Assembly (NCBI GenBank): GCA_049516635.1
Contig: JBEKSX010000084.1
Coordinates: 1 to 13,055 of the forward strand
Reading direction: 5' to 3'
Source of the DNA: JBEKSX01 sp049516635
Lineage (GTDB): Bacteria; Bacteroidota; Ignavibacteria; Tepidaquicellales; OLB5
Length of the DNA stretch: 13,055 nucleotides
Shown here one piece after another: positions 12,961-13,055 of the stretch (positions within the stretch are counted from its first letter, which is position 1; every line of letters begins with the position of its first letter). The notes beneath the pieces were generated by a model. It had not been told where the DNA came from. It saw nothing but the letters and a program-made list of their open reading frames with translations, and searched no databases. The position numbers and the translations under genes were made by a program.

Positions 12961-13055
12961 TTATTTTATTATAGTCATCTTGCGTGTAACGGTATACCCT
13001 TTGCTCTCGAGTTTATAAAAATACACGCCGCTCGAAAGGGTATTAGCGTTAAACT
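12961..13055 (-). CDS. T9SS cargo protein, C-terminal end (5' part outside window)
   Basis: On the minus strand the last 30 residues are open from the window edge to TAA at 12961-12963. They read FNANTLSSGVYFYKLES, then KGYTVTRKMTIIK. This is the standard end of a type IX type A sorting domain: L-S-S-G-V-Y-F-Y-K-L followed by R/K-K-M-x-x-I-K. Unlike the decayed copy at 11654-11941, the final KM...K motif is intact, so the gene is probably functional. The cargo domain lies beyond the window. The gene runs in the same direction as the beta-barrel gene and is separated from it by a hairpin. Confidence 0.85.
   Translation of the reverse strand, partial: FNANTLSSGVYFYKLESKGYTVTRKMTIIK

Overview
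The window looks like a chromosomal segment of an AT-rich member of the Bacteroidota/Ignavibacteriota branch (FCB group). Three coding regions carry the type IX secretion (T9SS) type A C-terminal sorting domain. The best copy has the QNYPNPFNPST motif, which is especially typical of Ignavibacteria-like lineages. A BshB1 bacillithiol deacetylase, DUF1573 proteins, lipoproteins and frequent genes without a clear Shine-Dalgarno site agree with this. The assignment rests on protein style only. I saw no tRNA, rRNA, CRISPR array, transposase or phage gene.

Layout. (1) 1-183: the 3' end of a DUF192 gene on +. (2) 193-3297: a tight five-gene operon on -, in transcription order DUF1573 protein, membrane-anchored rhodanese, MauE/DoxX-like membrane protein, second DUF1573 protein, nitrilase-family amidohydrolase. 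(3) 3486-5413 on +, divergent from it: bshB1, then a CHASE3-PAS membrane sensor that ends without any output domain. (4) 5588-7063 on -: a secreted LamG plus P-domain-like protein with a T9SS tail, followed by a strong intrinsic terminator at 5539-5560. (5) 7282-10843 on +: a compact operon of a PolB-type 3'-5' exonuclease, YbaB, RecR, a SAM methyltransferase and two related small lipoproteins; successive genes are 43 and 24 nt apart, overlap by 4 and 17 nt, and finally abut. (6) 10844-11653: about 810 bp without a gene, crowded with hairpins, palindromes and short repeats. (7) 11654-13055 on -: a decayed orphan T9SS sorting domain, an outer-membrane beta-barrel protein, and the 3' end of another T9SS cargo gene.

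How the genes may work together. The most interesting unit is 1005-3297. It puts a sulfurtransferase domain on a coiled stalk outside the inner membrane, next to a MauE/DoxX membrane protein with a Cys-Gly-Cys motif and two DUF1573 proteins that each carry a Cys-Gly-Cys motif. Divergent from it is a gene for synthesis of the low-molecular-weight thiol bacillithiol. I infer an envelope thiol/sulfur-handling module; this is a hypothesis from domain content and operon structure. The exonuclease-ybaB-recR core fits DNA repair, and the lipoproteins behind it look like passengers. The 810-bp spacer is the richest stretch of unexplained non-coding structure.
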